Below, in pieces: positions 48,866-56,776 of a stretch of DNA of 64,000 nt. The DNA is from Streptomyces cylindrosporus (GTDB lineage Bacteria > Actinomycetota > Actinomycetes > Streptomycetales > Streptomycetaceae), in contig NZ_JALDAY010000003.1 of NCBI RefSeq assembly GCF_022698165.1, forward strand, positions 620,001-684,000. Direction: 5' to 3'. The notes beneath the pieces are model-generated. The model made no database searches. It saw only the letters and a list, made by a program, of their open reading frames with translations, and was not told the DNA's origin. Each line of letters opens with the position of its first letter. The stretch's first letter is position 1. The translations under genes and the position numbers were made by a program.

Positions 48866-51007
48866 TCATCGGACCCTGCCGCGCAGGGTCGTGAGCAGAT
48901 ACGCGCAGAGCAGAGCGGTCAGCGACAACGTCAGCGCGCCGCCCACGGGTTGGGCGAGCACACGTACCGCCGCGGAAAGATAGCGCTCTCCCCCGAAGGG
49001 CCACTGCAGCAGGAGCGTCTCGCGCAGCCGCATCGGAAGACCGGCCGCGGTCCGCACGGACGATCCCTCCAAGGCCTTCTGTACGAGCGGAACGACGAGC
49101 ACCGGTACGGCGACGACGGCCGCCAGCCCCGCCGTGGTGGACCGGAAGACGCCGGCCGCCAGCACGCCGGCCCAGGCACAGCCGACGACGAGCCCGATCC
49201 AACTCGCGCTCAGCGAAAGCCAGTCGGCGGGAACCTGCGCGAGCTCCCGTCCGTATACGAGATAGAGCACTTCGGCGTCGCAGCCGACCGTGAGGAAGGC
49301 CAGCGTCAGCGCGGTGGCCGCGGCGACGAGGAGCTTCGCGACGAGCAGCCCCAGCCGCCGGGGCACGGTGCCGCGATCCGCCGCCAGCGCGGGGTGGCGG
49401 AACTCGTCACCGAAGGCCAGCGCCCCGAGCAGCCCCGCCCCCAGGGCAGCCGGGGGCAACGGCACCTCCCGCGGCCAGGCCACCAGCAGGCGCGACTGCG
49501 GGGTGTGTCCGATCCGTGCCAGGAGTACGGCGGTGAGCGCGGACACGAGCAGCACGGCGGCGGCGGTGAGGAACCCGGTCCCGATGCCGGTGGCGCGGCG
49601 GATCTCGTAGCGCAGGGGGCGGAGGGGGCTGGGGGCGGGGCGGACGGAGATGGGGGGTGGGAGGGGGGAGAGGGGAGCGCGGGGGTCGAGGGGACGGGGG
49701 GTGCTGTGGAGGTGCCGGTGGTCGGGCGAGTGCGGGTGCGCGGGGTTGGCGGGATCGGCAGCCTGGGAAGCGTCGGCCGACGGGGCGTGGCGTGGTGCGC
49801 CGGGATGGGGTCCGCCGGCGTCGGTGGGGGGCCTGTCGGCGGGGGTGGTGTGCGCGTCGGGGGCGGTGGCGGGCAGGCCGGTGGCGGCGGCGGGCGCGCC
49901 GGTGGGGGTGGCAGGCGCGCTGGTGGTAGTGGCGGGCACATCGGTGGGGGTGGCAGCCGCGTCGGTGGCGGTGGCAGGCACGCCCATGGCGGTGGCAGGC
50001 GCACCGGTGGCGGTAGCAGGCGCGTCGGCGGGGCTGGTGTACGCGTCGGCGGTACGTGATGCGGCCGGCGACCAGGAGCCCTCGGTCGCGTCCGGCACGG
50101 CCGGCGGCGTCGCCCCCGCTCCGGGTCCCATGTCTCCGATCTCGTCCGCCAGTTGGTGTACGAGGATGCCGTGGCGGAACGCCGTTTCGCCGACGTCGGC
50201 GCAGGTGCTGCCGTACACGGAGAGGCGGTTGCCGCCTTCGCGGACGATCTCGACGGAGCGTTGCGCGGTGCGGGCCTCCTTGGTGAGGAGGGCGGCGAGC
50301 CGTGCGGCGTGCGGGCTGCGAACGGCGACGCGGGGGCGCAGCCGGGTGCGGGCGAACTCGGCGACGTCCTGGTCGGCGACGAGTCTGCCCTGCTCCAGCG
50401 TGATCACACGGTCGGCGTTGCGTGCGGCCTCCTTGGGGTCGGCCGTGGTGAGCAGGACCGTGCCGCCCTGGGCGGCATGGGCGCGCAGCATGCCGTACAG
50501 CCAGCCGGTCTCGCGGGTGGAGAGGCCGTCGGCGGGTTCGTCGAGGACGAGCGTGTGGGGGTCGGACAGCAGGGCGCAGGCGAGCCCGAGGCGGCGGTCC
50601 ATGCCGCGCGAGAGAGTGCCGAGGCGTTCGTCGCGCAGGCTCACCAGGCCGACCACTTCGAGGACTTCGTCGGCGCGCCGGACCGGAACCCCCGCGGCCG
50701 CGCAGAGCATGCGGAGGTGGCCGCGTACGGTACGGGCCGGGTGCCCCGGTACGTCGCCCAGGAGCACGCCCACTTCGCGCGAGGGGTGGGCGATGCGGTG
50801 CAGGGGGCGGCCCCTGAAGTAGGTGATGCCACGGCCCTGTTGGAGTTCGAGCATGAGTCTGAGCACCGTCGTCCTGCCGGCGCCCGGCGCACCGAGCAGC
50901 GCGGTGACGCGGCCCGCGCGCGCCTCGAAGGAGACGTCGTCGACGGCGGGCGGAAGGTCCTTGCGGGGGTTGCTGGTCAGTCCGAAGGCCTGGATCACCC
51001 GCAGCAA
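48866..51007 (-). CDS. Fused ABC transporter: ATPase domain, low-complexity linker, membrane domain
   Basis: A 713-residue half-transporter-like fusion. The N-terminal ATPase (1-230) has Walker A GAPGAGRTT with Arg45 in place of the usual lysine, signature LSRGMDRRLGLA rather than LSGGQ, and Walker B TLVLDEP. Residues about 300-440 are an Ala/Pro/Thr-rich linker with nine 7-residue repeats. Residues 470-713 hold about six membrane segments. The substrate is unknown. It lies upstream of whiH on the same strand with 161 bp between. The altered Walker A makes normal ATP turnover uncertain. Confidence 0.88.
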   Translation of the reverse strand: MLRVIQAFGLTSNPRKDLPPAVDDVSFEARAGRVTALLGAPGAGRTTVLRLMLELQQGRGITYFRGRPLHRIAHPSREVGVLLGDVPGHPARTVRGHLRMLCAAAGVPVRRADEVLEVVGLVSLRDERLGTLSRGMDRRLGLACALLSDPHTLVLDEPADGLSTRETGWLYGMLRAHAAQGGTVLLTTADPKEAARNADRVITLEQGRLVADQDVAEFARTRLRPRVAVRSPHAARLAALLTKEARTAQRSVEIVREGGNRLSVYGSTCADVGETAFRHGILVHQLADEIGDMGPGAGATPPAVPDATEGSWSPAASRTADAYTSPADAPATATGAPATAMGVPATATDAAATPTDVPATTTSAPATPTGAPAAATGLPATAPDAHTTPADRPPTDAGGPHPGAPRHAPSADASQAADPANPAHPHSPDHRHLHSTPRPLDPRAPLSPLPPPISVRPAPSPLRPLRYEIRRATGIGTGFLTAAAVLLVSALTAVLLARIGHTPQSRLLVAWPREVPLPPAALGAGLLGALAFGDEFRHPALAADRGTVPRRLGLLVAKLLVAAATALTLAFLTVGCDAEVLYLVYGRELAQVPADWLSLSASWIGLVVGCAWAGVLAAGVFRSTTAGLAAVVAVPVLVVPLVQKALEGSSVRTAAGLPMRLRETLLLQWPFGGERYLSAAVRVLAQPVGGALTLSLTALLCAYLLTTLRGRVR
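49838..50026 (-). repeat. 21-bp coding tandem repeat (nine degenerate units)
   Basis: Nine units of 7 codons encode variants of [DGS]APATAT between residues 328 and 390 of the ABC protein. Units differ at several bases but keep exact 21-bp spacing. Such a track may change length between strains. Confidence 0.88.
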
Positions 51008-51065
51008 GATAGCGCGCTATGTCCGCTTTTTGGGCATACTGGCGCTCGCTCCACGCGTGCGGCCG

Positions 51066-51824
51066 TCACACCTCGGGGCGCAGCATCGGGGGGTTGAGCA
51101 GCGTCGCGCCGCCCGCGCGGAACAACTGGGCGGGCCGACCGCCTTGGCGCGTCGTCGTACCGCCGGTGGGCACCAGGAAGCCGGGCGTGCCGGTCACCTT
51201 GCGGTGGAAGTTGCGCGGGTCGAGCGCCACGCCCCAGACCGCTTCGTAGACCCGCCGCAGCTCGCCCACGGTGAACTCGGTGGGGCAGAACGCCGTGGCC
51301 AGCGACGAGTACTCGATCTTCGAGCGGGCGCGCTCCACCCCGTCGGAGAGGATCTGTGCGTGGTCGAAGGCGAGCGGTGCCACCGGTTCGCCGTCACGGC
51401 CGTAACCACCCTGCTGCAGCAGTTCCTCGACGGGTGCCCAGCGTGCGTTGCTGGCGTCGCCGCCGGCCCGGGGCGCGGGCAGGTCGGGGGCGAGCGCCAG
51501 GTGGGCGACGCTCACCACGCGCATCCGGGGATCCCGCTTGGGATCCCCGTAGGTGGCGAGCTGCTCCAGATGGGCACCGTTGTCCTGAGCCGGTACGGCG
51601 GGGTCGTGCGCGCGCAGCCCGGTCTCCTCGGCCAGCTCTCGCGCCGCCGCCTGCGCCAGGTCCTCGTCGGCCCGTACGAATCCGCCGGGAAGCGCCCAGC
51701 GCCCCTGGAACGGTGGTTCGCCCCTGCGCACCGCGAGCGCGCACAGCGCATGGCGGCGCACGGTCAGCACGACCAGGTCCACGGTGACGGCAAAGGGCGG
51801 AAAGGCTGACGGGTCGTAGGGCAT
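51066..51824 (-). CDS. Nudix hydrolase-domain regulator (NrtR-like)
   Basis: A 252-residue protein. The complete Nudix box is GGFVRADEDLAQAAARELAE (catalytic REL..EE) followed by ETGL, near residues 47-70. After it comes a C-terminal winged-helix-like domain (about 150-235, FTVGELRRVYEAVWG and NFHRKV) as in NrtR NAD-metabolism repressors. The ATG at 51824 has no ribosome site; a TATGAT -10 ends 6 bp before it, so the mRNA is probably leaderless. A TCGTC/GACGA inverted repeat overlaps the promoter. Confidence 0.87.
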   Translation of the reverse strand: MPYDPSAFPPFAVTVDLVVLTVRRHALCALAVRRGEPPFQGRWALPGGFVRADEDLAQAAARELAEETGLRAHDPAVPAQDNGAHLEQLATYGDPKRDPRMRVVSVAHLALAPDLPAPRAGGDASNARWAPVEELLQQGGYGRDGEPVAPLAFDHAQILSDGVERARSKIEYSSLATAFCPTEFTVGELRRVYEAVWGVALDPRNFHRKVTGTPGFLVPTGGTTTRQGGRPAQLFRAGGATLLNPPMLRPEV

Positions 51825-51830
51825 GCGGCG

Positions 51831-51852
51831 ATCATAGTCGTCTGCCTGACGA
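51831..51852 (-). promoter_or_regulatory. Leaderless promoter and inverted repeat of the Nudix regulator gene
   Basis: On the minus strand TCGTC-AGGCA-GACGA (51852-51838) is followed by TATGAT (51836-51831) and, 6 bp later, the ATG. The repeat sits between -35 and -10, where a repressor would block the polymerase. Autoregulation is inferred. Confidence 0.6.
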
Positions 51853-51955
51853 TAAACACTCCCTTCGTCGGCCGCTTCGGTGACTGATCCAATTCGCTCG
51901 GATATGCGTCTCGCCTTCCCCTCCGGGTCGCCCCCCGATGGCACGTCCTCCGAGG

Positions 51956-54298
51956 TCACCCGCCCAGTTGGAGCCCGTCGCCCGCCTCCTCGACCATGGC
52001 GAGGCCGAGTCTGCTGACCCGTACGGAGAAGGGGGCACCGGCGACACGCAGTCCCGTCAGGACCGTCTCGCCCAGGGGTGCGCTGTGCACGGGGCGCAGC
52101 GTGACAGTCCCGCCCGGGGCGTCGGGGCGGATGCCCGCGAGAGTGATCGGCAGCAGCACTCCCGCGGCCGCCGCCGTGGCAGCGGGGCGGCAGGACGCCG
52201 GGTGCGGGAGGGGGGCGCCTCCCCCGGTGCGCTGCTCCCCCGCGTACATCTCGGGCAGCCGGTGGTCGAAGGCCTCGGCCGCCGCTAGCACGCCGCGCAG
52301 CAGCGAGTTGGCCTCCTTCTCGTATCCGGCGGCTGCCAGCCCCGCGACGGCCACAGCCGTCTCGTGGACCCGGACGGCGCCGCTGCGGTGGCCGAACGGG
52401 TTGTATCCGGCTTCCTTCGCGCCCAGTCCGCGCAGCCCCCAGCCCGAGTCCATGGCCGGGCCGCCGAGCAGTCGTGCGAGCTGCTCGGTCTGCACCTTGT
52501 CGAGCAGGCCGGCGGCCAGTTCGCCCCTGCCCAGCAGACCGGTGTCGAGGAGGTGGCCGGCGGCCGCGCCCAGTTGCGGCACCTGGCTCCCGTCCGGGGC
52601 AAGGGCGGCCGCCGGTCTGCCTCCGCCGAGGTCGTCGATCCAGAAGTCGTCCCGGAAGGCCGTCCGCAGCGCCTGCGCCCACTGGCGCAGGTCGGCGCCG
52701 CCGGGTCTGCCGCAGGCATCGAGCAGGTCGGCGCCGAGAAGCGCGGCGCGGTGTGCGTGTGCCTGTGTCTCACAGCGGACCGGACCGCCGGGGTGGGGAT
52801 CGCGCAGGTAGGTGCCGTCGCCGACGGTCGCCCGCAGCCAGGTCAGGCAGCGCTCGGCCGTCGGCAGCAGTTCCTCCGTCTCCTGCTCGGCGAGGCCCCA
52901 GCGGCGGGCCTCCGCCAGGAGCGCGGGGAAGAGCAGGGTGGCCTCGGTGCCGGTGCAGCCCGGCGGCAGGTGGATGCCCGCGTCGCGCCGTGGACCTGGG
53001 ATCATGCCGAACTGCGGCCCGGATGCCAGGAGTTGGGTGCGGGCGAGGGTACGCAGCGTGCCCGCGGCGAGCCGGGTGCCGAGGGCCAGCGTCATACGGG
53101 CCGCGGCGAGGGCTTCGGCCGGGGCGAGGCCGCAGCGCCAGGGCGCCCCGGCTGCGAGGTGCAGGTCGGACGGGTGCGCGGGGTCGCGCATCAGGAGGGC
53201 CTGGAGGTCCTCGACGCTCGTGCGCAGGAGCGACTCGATCCGCGGATCATCGCCGGACGCGCGTGCGGCGGCGAGCGGGCTCGTCGCAGCGCGGCCCGCG
53301 GCCCGGGCGGGTCCGGCCCCGTCCGGCCGTACGCGTAACTCCACGGTCCTGCTGCCACCGGGCGCGAGCTCCAACTCCCAGCGCAGCAGTCCTGCGGAGG
53401 CCAGCGCGTCGGCGGGCGGCGGATCCGCCGTGACCCAGGAGTTGCCGGTGGCGCAGGACCAGCGCAGGCCCGAGTCGTGGACGCTGGCGGGCAGTTCGGG
53501 GCCTGCCGTGCCCGAGGCGATGGCGCCCAGGTCGGCCAGGTCCGTGCCGAGGGCGACCTCGACCGGGATCCGCAGCGGGCGCAGTGCCGAGTTGTGCAGG
53601 GTGATGCGCTCCGTACCGTCCGCGTGCCGGATGCGCTCGACCATGACGTCCGGGTCCGGGCCGGAGTGCGGGGAGACACGCAGGGTGCCCACGAAGCGGG
53701 CGCGGTCGGCCGCGGTCATCCGGGCTTGCACGGGGGTGGGTTCACGCCCGGCCACCCGGACCTGGCAACGGGACAGGACGCGCCGACCCGCGCGATAGAA
53801 CCCCTCCAGCCCCTGACCGGTCATCTGCCCCTGCTCCGTGGAGATGGCGAGGCCGGGAAGCGCGAGGCAGATCATGGCGGTGTGGGTGGACGGCAGCTCG
53901 GCCGGCCGACGGGAGGGCGTGGGAACTCCTCGGGTTTGAGAGGGAGTTCCCGAGGGCGGGAAGGCGGGTGGGCGGCGGGGCGGGCCTGAGGGCGGGAGCG
54001 GGGGCGGGGGCGGGGGTGCAGACCGGTTCATGCCCGGGGAAGTGGGCGCCGGCCGTGCTGGATCCGTCGGTCCAGCGGGCGTGAAGCGGTGGCCCCCCGC
54101 GGGCTGGGCTGCGGATGGATTGCGACCGTTGGACGGATCCTGGTGGTCGGACAGATCGCGGCCGAGCGCACCGAGTGGCTCGCGCATACCAACAGGGCTC
54201 GCGGGCGTCGGCAGGTCCGCGCCCGCCTGGGGGAACGGCTTGAACCGGGCGTCGCGCGTGCGGTCGTCGGCGGCGTAGGGCGGGGTCGGCTGATGCAT
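51956..54298 (-). CDS. Glycogen-debranching-enzyme-like protein (amylo-alpha-1,6-glucosidase family)
   Basis: A 780-residue protein. A disordered, Pro-rich N-terminus of about 130 residues includes a run of prolines and is followed by the GDE N-terminal domain (about 135-330) and an (alpha/alpha)6 barrel (about 340-690; GCTGTEATLLFPALLAEA, WGLRGLGAKEAGYNPFGHRS). The role is hydrolysis of alpha-1,6 branches or a related glycan. ATG at 54298 follows AGAAGAAG. Start uncertain: an internal ATG just before the proline run would omit about 94 residues. Confidence 0.83.
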   Translation of the reverse strand: MHQPTPPYAADDRTRDARFKPFPQAGADLPTPASPVGMREPLGALGRDLSDHQDPSNGRNPSAAQPAGGHRFTPAGPTDPARPAPTSPGMNRSAPPPPPPLPPSGPPRRPPAFPPSGTPSQTRGVPTPSRRPAELPSTHTAMICLALPGLAISTEQGQMTGQGLEGFYRAGRRVLSRCQVRVAGREPTPVQARMTAADRARFVGTLRVSPHSGPDPDVMVERIRHADGTERITLHNSALRPLRIPVEVALGTDLADLGAIASGTAGPELPASVHDSGLRWSCATGNSWVTADPPPADALASAGLLRWELELAPGGSRTVELRVRPDGAGPARAAGRAATSPLAAARASGDDPRIESLLRTSVEDLQALLMRDPAHPSDLHLAAGAPWRCGLAPAEALAAARMTLALGTRLAAGTLRTLARTQLLASGPQFGMIPGPRRDAGIHLPPGCTGTEATLLFPALLAEARRWGLAEQETEELLPTAERCLTWLRATVGDGTYLRDPHPGGPVRCETQAHAHRAALLGADLLDACGRPGGADLRQWAQALRTAFRDDFWIDDLGGGRPAAALAPDGSQVPQLGAAAGHLLDTGLLGRGELAAGLLDKVQTEQLARLLGGPAMDSGWGLRGLGAKEAGYNPFGHRSGAVRVHETAVAVAGLAAAGYEKEANSLLRGVLAAAEAFDHRLPEMYAGEQRTGGGAPLPHPASCRPAATAAAAGVLLPITLAGIRPDAPGGTVTLRPVHSAPLGETVLTGLRVAGAPFSVRVSRLGLAMVEEAGDGLQLGG

Positions 54299-54492
54299 GC
54301 GGTGGCTTCTTCTGCGCTCTGTGCACCTCGGGCGTGTGTGGCACCGGGTGTGGGATCCGGACGGACGTGGGCTGTGCGGCGGCACAGCCCATCCAGGCGC
54401 TCCGCCACTCAGGTGAACGCGGCGAGACTCTCCCGGGTCACGCTCACGATCGGCAGACCCGACCGAATGGCGGTGGCGCAACGGGTCACTCT

Positions 54493-54511
54493 CGGCGGCC
54501 TTTCGCCGCCG
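54493..54511 (-). terminator. Possible terminator after the DUF4192 gene
   Basis: CGGCGGC and GCCGCCG form a 7-bp stem round a 5-nt loop, about 70 bp past the DUF4192 stop. Confidence 0.6.
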
Positions 54512-54576
54512 CTCACTCGTCGCCCCACAATCAACGTCGATTCGCAGACAAATTTCAGTGTTCTCCCGGCCATTGC

Positions 54577-56406
54577 TCACGCGTCCCCCTCGGCGCCGTC
54601 GCTTCCGGGGTTCGTGCCCGCGGGACGGCTGCCCTGGCGGTGCGCAGGCCCGTTCCCGCCTGCACGCGAGCGCGTGGCTGGTTTCCGCGTGGGGCCAGGA
54701 CGGGTGCCGTCGGTCGTCGACCTCCGCGAACGAGCCACTCCTGCGGCGCTGCCCCGCCCATCTGCGCCCACTGGGCGACTCCGGGTACCGGCCGCGACAC
54801 CGTCCCCCCTCGTTGCGCGAGGCCGACCGCTGGCCGCACGGCCGTCCGCCCTCACTGCGCGAGACCGGCTACCGGCCTCCCCATCATCCGCCCTGGTCGC
54901 GCGAGTCCGACTCCCGCCCGCGCCACCGGAACGAGTACGGCGCCGTGGCCGGGAAACCTCCTCCTCCGACGCAGGCGACGCAGGAAGGCCGGCGCGAGCC
55001 TCAGCAGCCTCTGATGCCGCCCGCGCCTCCAAAGGCACCCCGGTCATGTCACCCGTCTCCGGTGCCGAAGCCGCCCCCATGTCCTTGGCTCCCTCCGCGT
55101 CCTCCCCTTGCGCCGGCCCCGCCTCGGCGCCCGGCTCCCCGCCCCTGGGCCGCCGGCCCAACCCCCTTTCGCGATCCCGCCGTTCCGCCCGCAAGCAGCG
55201 CCGGATCGACTCCGGATCCAGGCTCTCGTTGCAGGCCTGATGCAGCAGTCGGGCGAACAGATAGCCGGGGTCGGCGCCCAGTGCCATGGCCAGCGCCTCC
55301 CTCGCCTCCAACTCGTCGCCCCCGGACCAGGCGACCCAGCCGGCGAGGGTCAGCGGCGCCGCGGCGTGCTCGCCGTACGGCCCGACGCAACGGCGGGCAA
55401 GTGCGCGCCAGAGGCGCAGTGCGGGGGCGGCCTCCTCGCCCTCCATCCACTCGGCCGCGCGGTCGCGCGTGGACCGGTCCTGCAGACCGAGAATCAACGT
55501 CGCCGCTTCGTCGTGCCCGAGCAGTTCGTCGTCGCGGAGGTCCGCCATGAGCGTGCCGGACACCGCAGGGGCTTCCGCCAGGCGATGCCGGATCCGCTCG
55601 GCCAGCTCCAGCGTCTCCTCGGCCACGTCCGCGCGGCTGGCGCCGTCGAGAATCCGGGGCACCAGCGCCATGCTCGCGGTGTCCAGGGCGAGCTCCTGCT
55701 CCAGTGCCGCCGCGGTTTCCCAGGGCTGCAGCCTTGCCCGGAGCTCGCGCAGCGTTCCCCGTACCTGCAGGCCGGCATAGGTGGCCGCGGCGGCCAGCAC
55801 GGAGGTGCCGGGCAGGCCCATGGGGACGCCTTCGGACGGGCAGCAGGTCTCGTTCACGCAGCAGTACGACCAGAAGCGGCCGTCCGAGATGCACAGTGCC
55901 TCGATCACCGGGACGTCCAGCTGACCGCATTCGACGCGCAGTTTCTGGGCCAGCGGGCGCAGGCGTTCCATGACCTGCCGACCCGTCTCCCCCTTCGCGG
56001 GCTCCTGGCAGAGGTAGGCGACGATCTGTTCGGGGCGAGTTCCTCTGCGCTCGCTGCCCGTCACCAGCCCGTGCGCCAACTGCCGCGCCGCGGACGGCCA
56101 GTCGTCCGCGCTGGTCGGAATACCGAGGCGGGCACGGCCGCCGAACCTGCCCCGGCCGTCCCTGTCGTGCAGGGCGACCAGGACGATGCTGTCCTCGGGG
56201 CGGTAACCGAGCAGATACGGGAGCGCGTCGGCCAGTTCGGCAGGAGTGCGCAGCGTGACCTGGTGCTCGGGGCCGTGGCTGTCGTAGGCGGCGCAGTCGA
56301 CCGGGGCCGGGCGGACCGCGTGTCCGTCCTCGCGGGGCTCGTGCCCGTCGTGTCCGGCAGCCTTGCCGTTTTCGGGGGATCCAGTGGTTTCGCCGTGATT
56401 CGTCAT
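54577..56406 (-). CDS. DUF4192 family protein with a long basic tail
   Basis: A 609-residue protein. The DUF4192 core is about residues 50-385 (LADALPYLLGYRPEDSIVLV; a Cys-rich part WSYCCVNETCCPSEG that may bind a metal). The last 170 residues are low-complexity, rich in Arg, Ala, Gly and Thr. The domain is widespread in Actinobacteria and its function is unknown. It is divergent from the recQ-like gene, with a shared 370-bp promoter region. Confidence 0.87.
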   Translation of the reverse strand: MTNHGETTGSPENGKAAGHDGHEPREDGHAVRPAPVDCAAYDSHGPEHQVTLRTPAELADALPYLLGYRPEDSIVLVALHDRDGRGRFGGRARLGIPTSADDWPSAARQLAHGLVTGSERRGTRPEQIVAYLCQEPAKGETGRQVMERLRPLAQKLRVECGQLDVPVIEALCISDGRFWSYCCVNETCCPSEGVPMGLPGTSVLAAAATYAGLQVRGTLRELRARLQPWETAAALEQELALDTASMALVPRILDGASRADVAEETLELAERIRHRLAEAPAVSGTLMADLRDDELLGHDEAATLILGLQDRSTRDRAAEWMEGEEAAPALRLWRALARRCVGPYGEHAAAPLTLAGWVAWSGGDELEAREALAMALGADPGYLFARLLHQACNESLDPESIRRCLRAERRDRERGLGRRPRGGEPGAEAGPAQGEDAEGAKDMGAASAPETGDMTGVPLEARAASEAAEARAGLPASPASEEEVSRPRRRTRSGGAGGSRTRATRADDGEAGSRSRAVRADGRAASGRPRATRGDGVAAGTRSRPVGADGRGSAAGVARSRRSTTDGTRPGPTRKPATRSRAGGNGPAHRQGSRPAGTNPGSDGAEGDA

Positions 56407-56776
56407 GCGCCGACGATCTCGCGGATCATGAAATTCCGCTTTGCCCTGTGGATAAGTCCGACCAGGGACACGTCAATGCCGGAACGGGACGGGCCGAACC
56501 CGATCTCTCCGAAACAGGCCCGCGAGGTCTGGCCCACTCCCCCTCCCCACGGAACCTGGCTCCCGCCCCCGAAATCCGCCACCCCTCCCCGGAAACCCCC
56601 GCAGGCTCCCTCGGAAACTCCGGCGGACCCTGCTTCAAACTCCCGCGGGCTCCGCCGGAAAGTCGGACAGGTTCCCCCTTCGACCCCGGCCCTGCCCCTT
56701 CGGAAACACCGGCATCTGCGCCACTCCCACCCCGCCCCGGTCCGGATTGTCAGTGCCGTCCTGTTGGATGGGACGC
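56407..56776. repeat. Intergenic region with a degenerate ~22-bp GGAAA-centred repeat
   Basis: No gene is called. About nine copies of a (C/T)CGGAAAC..C(C)GGC-like motif recur between 56509 and 56725; the best (56591, 56613, 56636, 56657, 56702) are spaced 21-23 bp or a multiple of that. The region must also hold the divergent promoters of the DUF4192 and recQ-like genes. Confidence 0.55.

Noticed and set aside
49838..50026. Regular 21-bp repeats as a CRISPR array
   Set aside because: Units are contiguous, in frame, encode a Pro/Ala/Thr linker and have no spacers; no cas genes nearby.
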